Assembly (NCBI RefSeq): GCF_007827975.1
Contig: NZ_VITT01000006.1
DNA from: Nitrospirillum viridazoti
GTDB lineage: Bacteria > Pseudomonadota > Alphaproteobacteria > Azospirillales > Azospirillaceae
Length of the DNA stretch: 64,000 nt
Direction: 5' to 3' (one strand)
The translations under genes and the position numbers were made by a program. Below the pieces are notes generated by a model. That model had not been told where the DNA came from, did no database searches, and saw only the letters and a program-made list of their open reading frames with translations. Shown piece by piece: positions 50,398-58,960 of this stretch (the stretch's first letter is position 1; each line of letters begins with the position of its first letter).

Positions 50398-50736
50398 ATG
50401 GCAGAGAACAATTCCAACTTCATGAGCGGCGTGCCCGAGTTGCTGATCCTGCGCCTGGTGCGGGAGAAGGAGATGTACGGCTATGAATTGGTCCAGGCCA
50501 TCCGGGAGCGCAGCCGCGACGCCATCGCCCTGGGTGAGGGTGTGATCTATCCGGTGTTGCACGCGCTGGAACGCGACGGCGCCCTGTCCTCCAGCCGCAA
50601 GACCGTCAACGGCCGCAGCCGCGTCTATTACGCCCTGACCGCCGCCGGGGCCCAGCGCCTGGACGACCTGGCCGGCAACTGGTCGCGCCTGACCGACGCC
50701 ATCCAGTCCATCTTGATCGGGGTGCAGCATGCCTGA
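50398..50736 (+). CDS. PadR family transcriptional regulator
   Basis: A 112-residue PadR-type regulator with the characteristic winged helix: LLILRLVREKEMYGYELVQA, then GEGVIYPVLHALERDGALSS and GRSRVYYALTAAGAQRL. It is of the short PadR-s2 type with one C-terminal dimerisation helix. It is embedded between two paralogous membrane-protein genes, the last overlapping it by 8 bp, so all three are one operon. The tandem palindromes upstream are its probable operators. Confidence 0.92.
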   Translation: MAENNSNFMSGVPELLILRLVREKEMYGYELVQAIRERSRDAIALGEGVIYPVLHALERDGALSSSRKTVNGRSRVYYALTAAGAQRLDDLAGNWSRLTDAIQSILIGVQHA

Positions 50737-51472
50737 GATGTTCGGCCCCCTGCGCCACCGGCTGCTGACCGCCGGCATCGCCCCCCGCCACGCCCGCCGC
50801 TATGTCGCGGAACTGCGCGACCACGCCGCCGATTTGGCGGACGAGGAACTGGCCGCCGGCCTGGCGCCGGAAGAGGCGCGCAGCCGCGCCCTGGCCCGCC
50901 TGGGCACGGCCGACGACCTTGTCCGCGCAATGGTCGCGCGCGGCGATTTCCGGTCCTGGGGCGCCCGCGCCCCCTGGGCGGTCTACGGCCTGGGGTCGAT
51001 GCTGGGCCTGGCGATGACATACGGGCTGGCCATCGCCGCCGTCGCCGCCATCGTGGAAACGCACCGCCCCACACCGGACGCCCGGCCCGTGCTGCCCGAC
51101 TGGTTCGACAGCGCCTTCGCCACCATCACCTATGTTCACGGCCTGGTCCTGCCCCTGGCCCTGGCAGCCGTCTTCGCCTGGATGGCCACCCGCCAGCGCA
51201 TGGCGGCGCTGTGGCCCAGCGTCGCCATGCTGATCGTGGGCATCATCGGCGGCAGCGGCACCCTGGACTTCATCCGCCCCGCTGATCCGCACGGCATCAT
51301 GGAACTGGAAATCCGCTTCGCCTTGGCCACGCCCTGGCCCGGCCTGAACGACTGTCTGCGCCACATCGCCATCAATCTGCTGCTGACCCTGGCGCCCTAC
51401 ATCGCCTGGCATTTCTGGCAGAAGGCGGTGGCGGAGTGCGGCGGTGACGACGACGCCCTGATACGAAGCTGA
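50729..51472 (+). CDS. PadR-linked membrane protein B (paralogue of A)
   Basis: A 247-residue paralogue of protein A with the same layout. Shared segments include RLLTAGIAPRHARRYVAELR, FRSWGARAPWAVYG, MATRQRM, LWPSVAMLIVGIIGG and APYIAWHFWQKAV. Identity to A is high (roughly 50% by eye), so it is a local duplication. Differences are concentrated in the periplasmic loops, where partners may differ. ATG at 50729 overlaps the padR 3' end. Confidence 0.75.
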   Translation: MPEMFGPLRHRLLTAGIAPRHARRYVAELRDHAADLADEELAAGLAPEEARSRALARLGTADDLVRAMVARGDFRSWGARAPWAVYGLGSMLGLAMTYGLAIAAVAAIVETHRPTPDARPVLPDWFDSAFATITYVHGLVLPLALAAVFAWMATRQRMAALWPSVAMLIVGIIGGSGTLDFIRPADPHGIMELEIRFALATPWPGLNDCLRHIAINLLLTLAPYIAWHFWQKAVAECGGDDDALIRS

Positions 51473-51486
51473 CATACGAAGCTGAC
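51461..51486. repeat. Tandem 13-bp repeat at a stop codon
   Basis: Two perfect head-to-tail copies of ATACGAAGCTGAC (51461-51473 and 51474-51486). The first contains the TGA stop of membrane protein B, so the second copy repeats the last codons and stop in another frame. Probably replication slippage. Confidence 0.7.
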
Positions 51487-51503
51487 CCAAAGGGGGGCTG
51501 ATC

Positions 51504-51881
51504 ATGACCTTGCGATCGATCAAAAGCGCGGGCTGGCTCGCGCTGGTCCTGGCGGCTGCCCTATCGCCGGGCGCGGCCTGGGCGCAGAGCGGCGCCCCGG
51601 TGGCCGCCGGGCCGGCGACGAACCCGGGCCAAGACGCGACCATGGGCGAGGATATCATCGTCACCCCCAGCTTCCTGCCCTCGCCGGAAGAGGTGAAGGC
51701 CTTCCATGATGAGGAATACGGCCGGCTGAAAGGCATCTACGCCCCTGAGCCGCCGCCGGTCAGCCGGGGCGACCGCCTGACCCGGAACAACACCGTGAAC
51801 ACCGGCACCGTGGCGGGCGCCCATTCCCTGAACTGCGCCAACGTGGGCGAGTGCCGCGCCGCGTATACCGGCGACAAGTGA
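51504..51881 (+). CDS. Small secreted protein, unknown
   Basis: A 125-residue protein with a clear Sec signal (GWLALVLAAALSPGAAWAQS, cleaved after about residue 28). The mature part is polar with no membrane helix, and has a Cys pair five residues apart near the end (NCANVGECRAAYTG) that could form a disulphide. A GGGGG-containing ribosome site precedes ATG. It follows membrane protein B by 31 bp and may belong to the PadR operon. I do not recognise the family. Confidence 0.65.
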   Translation: MTLRSIKSAGWLALVLAAALSPGAAWAQSGAPVAAGPATNPGQDATMGEDIIVTPSFLPSPEEVKAFHDEEYGRLKGIYAPEPPPVSRGDRLTRNNTVNTGTVAGAHSLNCANVGECRAAYTGDK

Positions 51882-51884
51882 CGA

Positions 51885-52652
51885 TCAGAGGCTGAAACAG
51901 GCCAGCGCATAGAAGGCCAGCGCGATGGCCGGGCCGAAGGGCATTTCCGCCCCCTCTTCCCCCCGGTAGCGCCGCGCCAGCCACCACATCGGATAGAACG
52001 CCAGGCCCAGGCCGGCGGAAAGAAGCACCAGCCAGGGCATACCGGCCGGGCCGACCCACCAGGCGGCGGCCGCGAACAGTTTCACGTCCCCCAGGCCCAA
52101 CGCCACCCGCCGCAAGCGCCGGCTGAGGGCCCAGCGCACCGCCAGCAATGGCAGGGCGACGAGGACGGCGGCCGCCAAGCCCGGTAATGGCGGCACGGTC
52201 CAGCCCGCCAGGCTGCACCCCAGGCCCAACAGGGCCGCCGCCAGGGTTAAACCATCGGGCAGGATGCGGTGTCGCAGGTCGATGACGGCGCTGGCCAACA
52301 GCAAGGTGGCCAGCAGGCCCAGGGCCGCCGTCTCCGGCCCCCAATCCAGGCGCGCCACCGCCACCATGAAGGCCAGCGCGGCCAGCGCCTCCCCAACCGG
52401 ATAGGCCACCGGGATGGGCGCGCCACAGCAGCGCGCCCGCCCCCCCAGCGTCAGCCAGGAGAAGACAGGCACCAGGGCCGAGGGCGCCAGCGGCGTGCCA
52501 CAGGCGGGGCAGCGCGACCGTCCCGTTACCCAAGGCTCATCGCGCGGCAGGCGCCAGGCCAGTGCCATGGCGAAGCTGCCGGCCACCAGGCCCAGCAGGG
52601 CGGCGGCCATGAGGGAGAGCGCCGTCCACAGGCTGTCGTCCGGCGCGCCCAT
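51885..52652 (-). CDS. gspO: Prepilin peptidase / N-methyltransferase
   Basis: A 255-residue inner-membrane aspartyl protease that cleaves and N-methylates the pseudopilins GspG-K. The cytoplasmic loop keeps all four cysteines (CPACG ... RCCGAP). The two catalytic aspartates are in ASAVIDLRHRILPDG and LGLGDVKLFAAAAWW. About seven hydrophobic helices are visible. ATG at 52652 overlaps the gspK stop by one base. It is the last gene of the type II secretion operon, which is convenient because it processes five products of the same transcript. Confidence 0.92.
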   Translation of the reverse strand: MGAPDDSLWTALSLMAAALLGLVAGSFAMALAWRLPRDEPWVTGRSRCPACGTPLAPSALVPVFSWLTLGGRARCCGAPIPVAYPVGEALAALAFMVAVARLDWGPETAALGLLATLLLASAVIDLRHRILPDGLTLAAALLGLGCSLAGWTVPPLPGLAAAVLVALPLLAVRWALSRRLRRVALGLGDVKLFAAAAWWVGPAGMPWLVLLSAGLGLAFYPMWWLARRYRGEEGAEMPFGPAIALAFYALACFSL

Positions 52653-53548
52653 CAGGGAACCCCGCCCCGGTCGGTCCCCATACGATCCGTCACGGCGCAG
52701 GCGTCGCGGCCGGCCAGGACGGGGCGCTGCCATTCCAGCGTAAGCCAGGGGGACTCGGCATCCGTGCCGGAACCCGCCGCCTGCCGGCCCACCCCGCGAT
52801 ACAGCAGCACGCTGCGCCGCACCTGGGGCCGCCCCTCCTCCGCCACCGTCACCCGCACCATGCCCCCGGCGACCAGGCCCAGCGGCCCCTCGCCCCGTTC
52901 CTCACCCCCCACTGGCCCCCCCGCTGGCCCCGCCGCCGGCTTCGCGCCCGGGCGGCGCACCAGCGGCGCCAGGCCATGGAAGGGTCCCCGGGCATAAACC
53001 GTGCCCCAGCGGCGCAGGCAGGCGGCAACGTCCGGGTCCAGGCCCGGGACGGCGTCCAGATCCTCCAGCGACCACAGGGCGCGCACGGGATCGATGGTCA
53101 GGTCCAGGCCGCTGGCGCCCGGGGGATCCATGCCGCGCCAGGCGGCAATGGCATCGGCCGCCTTCAGCGCCTGGCCTTCCGAAAAACCCAGGGTGTGGAT
53201 GGCCTGGGCCAACGCCTTGCGCGACAGGCCGTTGAGGTCGATGCGACCGGTTTCCGGCGCCACGGTGACGGTCAGCGCCTGGCCGTCCAGCACCAGCCGC
53301 CGTGGCGGCGGGATGTCGGCATCCCCTTGCGTCAGCAGGGCGTCCAGCGCCATCCAGGTCGCCGCCGCCGCCCGCTGGTCCTGCCCCGCCGCGATGGAGG
53401 CGACGCGCGCCAGCTTGCGCGCCGACAGGCCATTGCCCATGACGACCAGGCCCACCGCCGTGGCCATGGCCAGCAGGAACAGGACCAGCAGCAGGGCATA
53501 GCCGTCCCTACTGGAGCCCACTCCCCTGGGCACGCCCCCGGCCATCAT
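52652..53548 (-). CDS. gspK: Type II secretion minor pseudopilin GspK
   Basis: A 298-residue GspK-type protein. The N-terminus has the prepilin-like hydrophobic helix (DGYALLLVLFLLAMATAVGL), with an atypical residue where the usual Glu+5 would be, which is usual for GspK. The larger globular domain includes IDLNGLSRKALAQAIHTLGF and LWSLEDLDAVPGLDPDVAAC, the helix-hairpin-like core of the family. GspK caps the pseudopilus tip with GspI and GspJ. Here it lies after gspD rather than after gspJ. Confidence 0.87.
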   Translation of the reverse strand: MMAGGVPRGVGSSRDGYALLLVLFLLAMATAVGLVVMGNGLSARKLARVASIAAGQDQRAAAATWMALDALLTQGDADIPPPRRLVLDGQALTVTVAPETGRIDLNGLSRKALAQAIHTLGFSEGQALKAADAIAAWRGMDPPGASGLDLTIDPVRALWSLEDLDAVPGLDPDVAACLRRWGTVYARGPFHGLAPLVRRPGAKPAAGPAGGPVGGEERGEGPLGLVAGGMVRVTVAEEGRPQVRRSVLLYRGVGRQAAGSGTDAESPWLTLEWQRPVLAGRDACAVTDRMGTDRGGVP

Positions 53549-55851
53549 CGACCCGTGGGTGCCGCCGGCTCATAGGACGGCGGCGTGGCCGGCAAAGGCA
53601 TGGTCTGTACCGGGGGCGGCACCATGGCCGGCGACGGTACCGGCGTGCCACCGGTGGCGCCGGCGAAGATTTCCAGGCGGCTCATGCTGGCGCGCAGGGC
53701 GTCCGTCACCTCGCGCGCCCGGGTGGCGTCGCGCACGATGACCGGGCGCAGGAAGACCAGCAGCTCGGTCCGACCCTTGGTATGGCCGTCGGTGCCGAAC
53801 AGCTTGCCCAGCACCGGGATGTCGCGCAGGTAGGGGATGCCGGCGCCGTTGCGGCTGGAGGTGTCGCTGATCAGACCACCCAGGGCCACCGTCTCCCCAT
53901 CCTGCACGTTCACCACGCTGGTGATCTTGCGCTGCTGGATGGTGGGGCTGTCGATGCCGGACGTGGTGGTGTTGGTGACGGTGCTGACCTCCTGGTTCAC
54001 GTCCAGCACCACGGCGCCACTGCGGTTGATGCGGGGCGTCACCTCCAGGATTACGCCGGTGTCGTGATATTCGACGGAGTTCACCACGGCGCTGTCGCTG
54101 GTCAGCGTGCTGGTGGCCGACTGCACCACCACCGGCACCTCGTCACCCACCTGCAGGCGCGCCGTCTCGTTGTTCAGCACCATCAGGCGGGGGGCCGACA
54201 GCACCTGCACGTCGGTAACGCTGGACAGGGCGTTCAGCACCACCCGGGTATTGGGGGTCAGGAAGGTGTAGTTGAAGTTGGGGTAGCTGGCCCCCACGGT
54301 GGCGCCGGTGGTGTTGGAAAAGCCCACGGTGCTGCTGCCCCGGTCCAAGAACCACTGGACGCCGAAGTTCAGCTGGTCGTTCAGCGTCACCTCGGCGATC
54401 GTCGCCTCGATCAGCACCTGCTCGCGCGGCGCGTCCAGACGGGTCAGCACCTGTTCCAGCAGGGCGTACTGGGCGCCTGAGCCGAAGATCAGCAGGGCGT
54501 TGCGCCGCTCATCCGCCACGACGCGCACGCCCTTCAGTTCCGACAGCCCATCCTCCTCCTCTCCGTTCCCGCCCGCGGCGCTGGGCAGGGTGGCCCCACT
54601 GGCCACGGGGCTGGGCGGCGCGCTGGCGGCGGAACCGGAGGCGCCGTTGGCGGCGCTGCCGCTGGGCGGGCTGCTGCCGGCGCCGGTGGACAGCCCCCCT
54701 CGGCTGGCGGTCATCGCCGTGGTCGTCGTTGTGGACCGGCCGCCGGCGCGGCCCCGGCCCTGCTGCTCCGTCCCCTGCTGCTGCTCGGCGCCGGCACGGC
54801 CCACCAGCCGGTTCAGGGCGTTGGCCAGCTCCACGGCGGATCCGTTCTGCACCTCATAGAAGTGCACCACCTTGCCGCCGTCGGGGCCGGGTCGGTCCAG
54901 CCGGTCGATCCAGGTGCCCACGGTGGGCAGCAACTCCGGCCGCTTGGCCACCACCAGCAGGGCGTTCAGCCGGTTGATGGGCACGAAGTCGATCATGCCC
55001 TGCAAGGGGCCCCCGTCCAGTTGCAGTACGCGGCGCAACTCCGCCTCCAGCCGGGCCGGCTCCACCGACTGCAGGGTGTGGAGGGAGAAGGACAGGCCGG
55101 CCAGCCAGTCGACATCGAAGCTGGCGACCAGCTGGGTGAAGGACTCGATCTCATGCGCCGTGCCATTGACGATGAAGATGTTGCGGCCGGCGTCCGCCAG
55201 CTGGATGAAGCCCTGGCGGGTCAGGGGGTGGACGATCTTGTCCAGTTCCGCCACCGAGACATGGCGGATGGGCACGATGGCGGTGCTGAAACCCGCCGTG
55301 CGCTCCGCCGCCGAAGTGGTCTGCACCGGCGCCTGGCCGGCGGCGTCGGCCGCCGGCACCACCTGATAGAAACCATCGCCACCGATGATGGCGAAGCCCT
55401 GGGTGCGCAGGGCGGCGTCCACCGCCGCCAGCGCCTGCCCCCTCGCCAGCGGCCGGGTGGTGCGGATGGTCACCTGGCCCTGCACCTTGGGATCGATGGT
55501 GTAATTCAGGCCCAGCATGCCGCCCAGGACGGCGTCGAGCACGGAACGGACATCGGCGTTGACGAAGTTCATCTCCACCGGCTCACCCGCGTCCGCACCG
55601 GCCGGGGTCACGCCCGAAACCGGCCGGGTCTGCCGCACCAGCTGCCCGGTACCGGTCACGGTCTGCGCCGGCACGCGCGGCGGCGGTGCATTGGGGCCGA
55701 TGACGCTGCTGACCGGCGCGGTGGCGGCGGGTGGCGAGGACGGCAAGGGCGTGCCCGGCCCGCGCGTCACGGCGCTTTCCGTACAGCCGAACAAGGCCAG
55801 GCACGCGGCGAGCAGCAGGCGGGGCGGAGCACTGGGTCGGACTGGGTTCAT
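53545..55851 (-). CDS. gspD: Type II secretion outer-membrane secretin GspD
   Basis: A 768-residue secretin forming the outer-membrane channel. The signal ends in a lipobox-like ALFGC, so it may be a lipoprotein that needs no separate pilotin. N0-N3 domains are visible (VEMNFVNADVRSVLDAVLGG; GFIQLADAGRNIFIVNGTAH; FVPINRLNALLVVAKRPELL). Between about residues 365 and 455 a long Gly/Ser/Thr-rich linker interrupts N3. The secretin core includes QVLIEATIAEVTLNDQLNFG, VLSAPRLMVLNNETARLQVG and VALGGLISDTSSRNGAGIPY. Overlaps gspN and gspK by ATGA. Confidence 0.95.
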   Translation of the reverse strand: MNPVRPSAPPRLLLAACLALFGCTESAVTRGPGTPLPSSPPAATAPVSSVIGPNAPPPRVPAQTVTGTGQLVRQTRPVSGVTPAGADAGEPVEMNFVNADVRSVLDAVLGGMLGLNYTIDPKVQGQVTIRTTRPLARGQALAAVDAALRTQGFAIIGGDGFYQVVPAADAAGQAPVQTTSAAERTAGFSTAIVPIRHVSVAELDKIVHPLTRQGFIQLADAGRNIFIVNGTAHEIESFTQLVASFDVDWLAGLSFSLHTLQSVEPARLEAELRRVLQLDGGPLQGMIDFVPINRLNALLVVAKRPELLPTVGTWIDRLDRPGPDGGKVVHFYEVQNGSAVELANALNRLVGRAGAEQQQGTEQQGRGRAGGRSTTTTTAMTASRGGLSTGAGSSPPSGSAANGASGSAASAPPSPVASGATLPSAAGGNGEEEDGLSELKGVRVVADERRNALLIFGSGAQYALLEQVLTRLDAPREQVLIEATIAEVTLNDQLNFGVQWFLDRGSSTVGFSNTTGATVGASYPNFNYTFLTPNTRVVLNALSSVTDVQVLSAPRLMVLNNETARLQVGDEVPVVVQSATSTLTSDSAVVNSVEYHDTGVILEVTPRINRSGAVVLDVNQEVSTVTNTTTSGIDSPTIQQRKITSVVNVQDGETVALGGLISDTSSRNGAGIPYLRDIPVLGKLFGTDGHTKGRTELLVFLRPVIVRDATRAREVTDALRASMSRLEIFAGATGGTPVPSPAMVPPPVQTMPLPATPPSYEPAAPTGR

Positions 55852-56654
55852 GGCTGCTGCCTGGGCGTGCGGGAGGGCGGATGGCTGGGCTGGGCATCCA
55901 ACTGCTGGGGATCGGGCGGCGGCGGATTGGCGGCGGCGGGGCCGGTCGCCGGCGGCGGCGCCCCGGAAGGCTTGGCCGAGGGCGCCGTCGGCCCCGGCAT
56001 CACACCGGATGGCGGCGGCGTGCCGGTGGCAGAAGGGGCGCCAGTGACCGGGCGGGCGCCAGTGGCGGGGGGTGCGGCGGTCGGGGGCGCGCTTGGCGGG
56101 GGCGCTCCCCCACCGGGAGCGCCCCCGCCGGGGGACGGTGTGGGCGCAGGCGTCGCCGCGGGCACGATGGGAACGCCCGCCGTGGGCGGCGGCGGCAGGA
56201 CCAGGGGATAGTCGCGCATGGCCGCTCCCCGGCGCAGGCGCAGGGTGGCGCGGCCGATGGCTTCGACCGTCCAGCCCTGAAGGTCATCGCCCAGGCGCAC
56301 GCTGAATGGCTTCTGCGTCTTGCGGTCCAGGCCGGTGGCAGCCCCGCCCGCCGCGCCGGTGACCACGCCCGTCACCTGCAGGTCCGGCCCATCCGGCGCC
56401 ACCGCCCCCCCTCCCTTCAGGGGGGGCCGCCGGTCGGGCGTGAACAGGGGGCGCCGCGCCGCCTCCCCCGGCTCGGCGGACAGACCCATGGCGGTGGGGC
56501 CGGCCAGTGCCGGAACCGCCGGCAACGGCGCGCGGGCCCGCACCGGCTGGTCCGACGCATCGACGGCCACCGCCAGCGCCAGGCCGGCGCCAACCGCCAG
56601 CCCGGCCGCCGCCAGCATCAGCGCGGGCCGGTCAAGAGGCGGCCAGGTCGGCAT
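55848..56654 (-). CDS. gspN: Type II secretion protein N/C-like (GspN, XpsN type)
   Basis: A 268-residue bitopic protein. It has a short cytoplasmic N-terminus, one helix (ALMLAAAGLAVGAGLALAVA) and a periplasmic homology-region-like domain (RRPLFTPDRRPP, LQVTGVVTGAAGG, VRLGDDLQGWTVEAIGRATL), as in GspC/XpsN proteins that link the inner-membrane platform to GspD. There is no PDZ domain. The last 110 residues are an extreme Pro/Gly/Ala tail (for example APGGGAPPPSAPPTAAPPAT) that is probably disordered and spans the periplasm. ATG at 56654 overlaps gspM by 23 bp. Confidence 0.78.
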   Translation of the reverse strand: MPTWPPLDRPALMLAAAGLAVGAGLALAVAVDASDQPVRARAPLPAVPALAGPTAMGLSAEPGEAARRPLFTPDRRPPLKGGGAVAPDGPDLQVTGVVTGAAGGAATGLDRKTQKPFSVRLGDDLQGWTVEAIGRATLRLRRGAAMRDYPLVLPPPPTAGVPIVPAATPAPTPSPGGGAPGGGAPPPSAPPTAAPPATGARPVTGAPSATGTPPPSGVMPGPTAPSAKPSGAPPPATGPAAANPPPPDPQQLDAQPSHPPSRTPRQQP

Positions 56655-57249
56655 AGACGTCGATCTCCAGCTCCAGGATGACGGGACGGTCCTCGCCCGG
56701 CACGGGGCCTGGCGCGGGGCCACGCGCGGCCCGGCCAAAACTAGGCCCAGCCGCCGCCGGTTCCGTCGCGTCGGCATGCACGTGCACGGATCGCAGCAGC
56801 AAGCGGGGGCGCACGCCGTCCAGCGCCGCCACAGCGTTGGTCACGGCCACGGCGTCCCCCTCCGCCGCCACGGACAGGTGGATGCGGCGATAGGCGCCGC
56901 GGCCCGCGTCCGATCGCGCCGTCAGGGTGCGGACGGTGACGCCGGCCTGCCGCAGGGCGCCGCGAATGTCGCCTTCGGCATCGGCCTGCACCGCCGCCAC
57001 GTCCGCGCCCCTGCGCAGCAGGGTGTGTGTCCCCAGCGCCTGGTCGAACAGGGCCGCCCGGCGGCTGAGATCATCGCGCTGGGTCAGCAGGGCGCGGGCA
57101 CTTTCCAGCTGATCCAGGCGGGCGACGCGGCGGCTGGCCGCCTCCTGCACCCCGTCCACCAAGGGCGCCAGGTAGAGGTAGGGCGGCAGCGCCAGCAGGC
57201 ACAGGGCGATGGCCAGCACGAACACGGGGCGCGGCGCGGCAGCGGCCAT
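56632..57249 (-). CDS. gspM: Type II secretion protein GspM (subtype b)
   Basis: A 205-residue bitopic protein. One N-terminal helix (VFVLAIALCLLALPPYLYL), a coiled-coil-like stretch (LVDGVQEAASRRVARLDQLE), and a periplasmic ferredoxin-like domain (DIRGALRQAGVTVRTLTARS, IHLSVAAEGDAVAVTNAVAA) fit the GspM-b subtype. ATG at 57249 with GGGGAG 8 bases upstream is preferred over the longer frame. It would pair with GspL in the inner-membrane platform. Confidence 0.8.
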   Translation of the reverse strand: MAAAAPRPVFVLAIALCLLALPPYLYLAPLVDGVQEAASRRVARLDQLESARALLTQRDDLSRRAALFDQALGTHTLLRRGADVAAVQADAEGDIRGALRQAGVTVRTLTARSDAGRGAYRRIHLSVAAEGDAVAVTNAVAALDGVRPRLLLRSVHVHADATEPAAAGPSFGRAARGPAPGPVPGEDRPVILELEIDVYADLAAS

Positions 57250-57250
57250 C

Positions 57251-58288
57251 TCACGGTCTCCCCACGGCAAGGCTGGTCGCCAGTGTGAAGTCGCGCACCG
57301 GGCCGCCGGACTGGCCGGCCACGGGCGCGGCCGGCGGGGCGGCCGCGGCGTCGGCGGGGTCGGTGAAATGCGGATCGGTGAAGGGGCCGGCCGCCCGGAC
57401 GCGGGCCAGCACGTCGGCCAGGTCGGATGCCCGGCCCTGCAGGGTCACGGCCTGGGGCGTCAGCGTCACGTCCTTCAGCCAGACGCTGTCGGGCAGGGCC
57501 AGCGCCAGTTCATCCAGCACCTGGCCCCGGCCCGGCTGGGCCAGCAGCACGGCGGTCGCGGCGGCGTCGGGGCTAAGGAACAGGATGCGGTCGCGCAGGT
57601 CCTGCACGGCCCGCGCCTCCTTGGCCACCGCCGCCAGCTTCTGCTCCACGTTGGCGGTCTGCTGGTCCAGGATCCAGATGGCAACCGCGAAGGGAATGGG
57701 CAGGGCCAGCCAGAACAGGCCGGCGACCATGACCATCCCCAAGGCCCGCCGGCGCACCCGCAGGATGTTGAAGCGGAGGAATTCCGGCGCCCGTCCACCC
57801 GCCACCGACGCGGTGACGCCGGCCAAGGTCAGGCCCGCCGCCACCGCCGAGGCCAGCGCCGCCGACAGCACCGTCCGCCGCACCATGTAGACGCGGGCGA
57901 TATAGGCGGATGCGGTGCCGCCCCCGTCACCCGGCGGCACCATCACCACGTCCCAGGCCAGGAGATCAGGACGCAGGGGCATGAAGCGATGGGCCTGCAT
58001 CTCGACGAAGCCGCGCGCATCGACGATGGCACCGCCCAGCCCGCCTTTGGGTAAGGGCACGTCCACCGTGTGCACGTCCGACGGATCCAGAACCAGGCGC
58101 ACGGGCGCGCGCGCCGCCGGCGCGGTCACGCCGGCACCGCCGGCACCGCCGGGCGGCACGAACACGACCGGCACCTCCAGCCCCAGGGGCTGACGCCAGC
58201 GGCGCGGCAAGGCCGCGACGACACCGTCGGCCAATCCGTCCATGGCCAGCACGGCCACGCGTTTCAGGCGGCTGGCCAGGGTGGGCAT
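57251..58288 (-). CDS. gspL: Type II secretion protein GspL
   Basis: A 345-residue GspL/PilN-like protein. The N-terminal cytoplasmic part resembles the actin-like domain that binds GspE (VRLVLDPSDVHTVDVPLPKG, RGFVEMQAHRFMPLRPDLLA). It is followed by one helix (MVMVAGLFWLALPIPFAVAI), a coiled coil (QQTANVEQKLAAVAKEARAV) and a periplasmic ferredoxin-like domain (DVTLTPQAVTLQGRASDLAD). ATG lies one base before the gspJ stop position. Confidence 0.85.
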   Translation of the reverse strand: MPTLASRLKRVAVLAMDGLADGVVAALPRRWRQPLGLEVPVVFVPPGGAGGAGVTAPAARAPVRLVLDPSDVHTVDVPLPKGGLGGAIVDARGFVEMQAHRFMPLRPDLLAWDVVMVPPGDGGGTASAYIARVYMVRRTVLSAALASAVAAGLTLAGVTASVAGGRAPEFLRFNILRVRRRALGMVMVAGLFWLALPIPFAVAIWILDQQTANVEQKLAAVAKEARAVQDLRDRILFLSPDAAATAVLLAQPGRGQVLDELALALPDSVWLKDVTLTPQAVTLQGRASDLADVLARVRAAGPFTDPHFTDPADAAAAPPAAPVAGQSGGPVRDFTLATSLAVGRP

Positions 58289-58960
58289 CTAGGCCCCTCC
58301 CGGGCGGCAGCCGCCCTGCACGGGATCATAGGCGCACAGCACCCCGCCCCGCACCAGGGGGGCGGCGATCATGGGCGGCCACGGCGCCTCCCCCCCAGCC
58401 AGCGCCACGTCCAGCCGCACCAGGGCCGGGGGCCGGGAGGCGTCTGTCCAGCGGTCGGTCCAGGCGCGGGCGTGCGCATCGAAATAGGACCAGGCGATGC
58501 GCGTGGCGCCGCCGATCAGCACACCGTCGCCCGGCGGCGGGCCGTCCGGACGCAGGGGCGCCACCCGCAGGCGCAGGGCCAGATGGCCGGCCTGCCCCTC
58601 CACCGTCAGGGCGACGCGGTAGAGACCACCCCGGCCCAAGCCGGCGGGCAGGGGCGCCAGCACGTCGAAATGCCGGGCGTCGCGTTCCAGCGGCGGCATG
58701 TCCGCCCCGGCCGCGCCCAGGTCGCCGGGCGTCAGGGCGTTGGTCACCAGGAAGCGGGTGAAGTCATGCACCCGGCCCAGGTCGGCGGCGGCGCGTTGCA
58801 GGGCGCCGCTGCGGTCGGCCATGCGGTTCATCAGGGGCAGGAGGCCCACGGCCGCCACAGCCAGCATGCCCAGCAGGGCCAGGGCCACCAGTGCCTCCAC
58901 CAGGGTCATGCCCTGGCGGCTGTTGGGGACATTTCGGATCGCGCGGGCCATCGCCGTCAT
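58289..58960 (-). CDS. gspJ: Type II secretion minor pseudopilin GspJ
   Basis: A 223-residue pseudopilin. The cleavage site is RQG/MTLVEALVALALLGM, with Met instead of Phe at +1 and Glu at +5. The globular domain (LYRVALTVEGQAGHLALRLR, RIAWSYFDAHARAWTDRW) fits GspJ. ATG at 58960 overlaps the gspI stop (ATGA), so the longer open frame is not used. Confidence 0.87.
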   Translation of the reverse strand: MTAMARAIRNVPNSRQGMTLVEALVALALLGMLAVAAVGLLPLMNRMADRSGALQRAAADLGRVHDFTRFLVTNALTPGDLGAAGADMPPLERDARHFDVLAPLPAGLGRGGLYRVALTVEGQAGHLALRLRVAPLRPDGPPPGDGVLIGGATRIAWSYFDAHARAWTDRWTDASRPPALVRLDVALAGGEAPWPPMIAAPLVRGGVLCAYDPVQGGCRPGGA

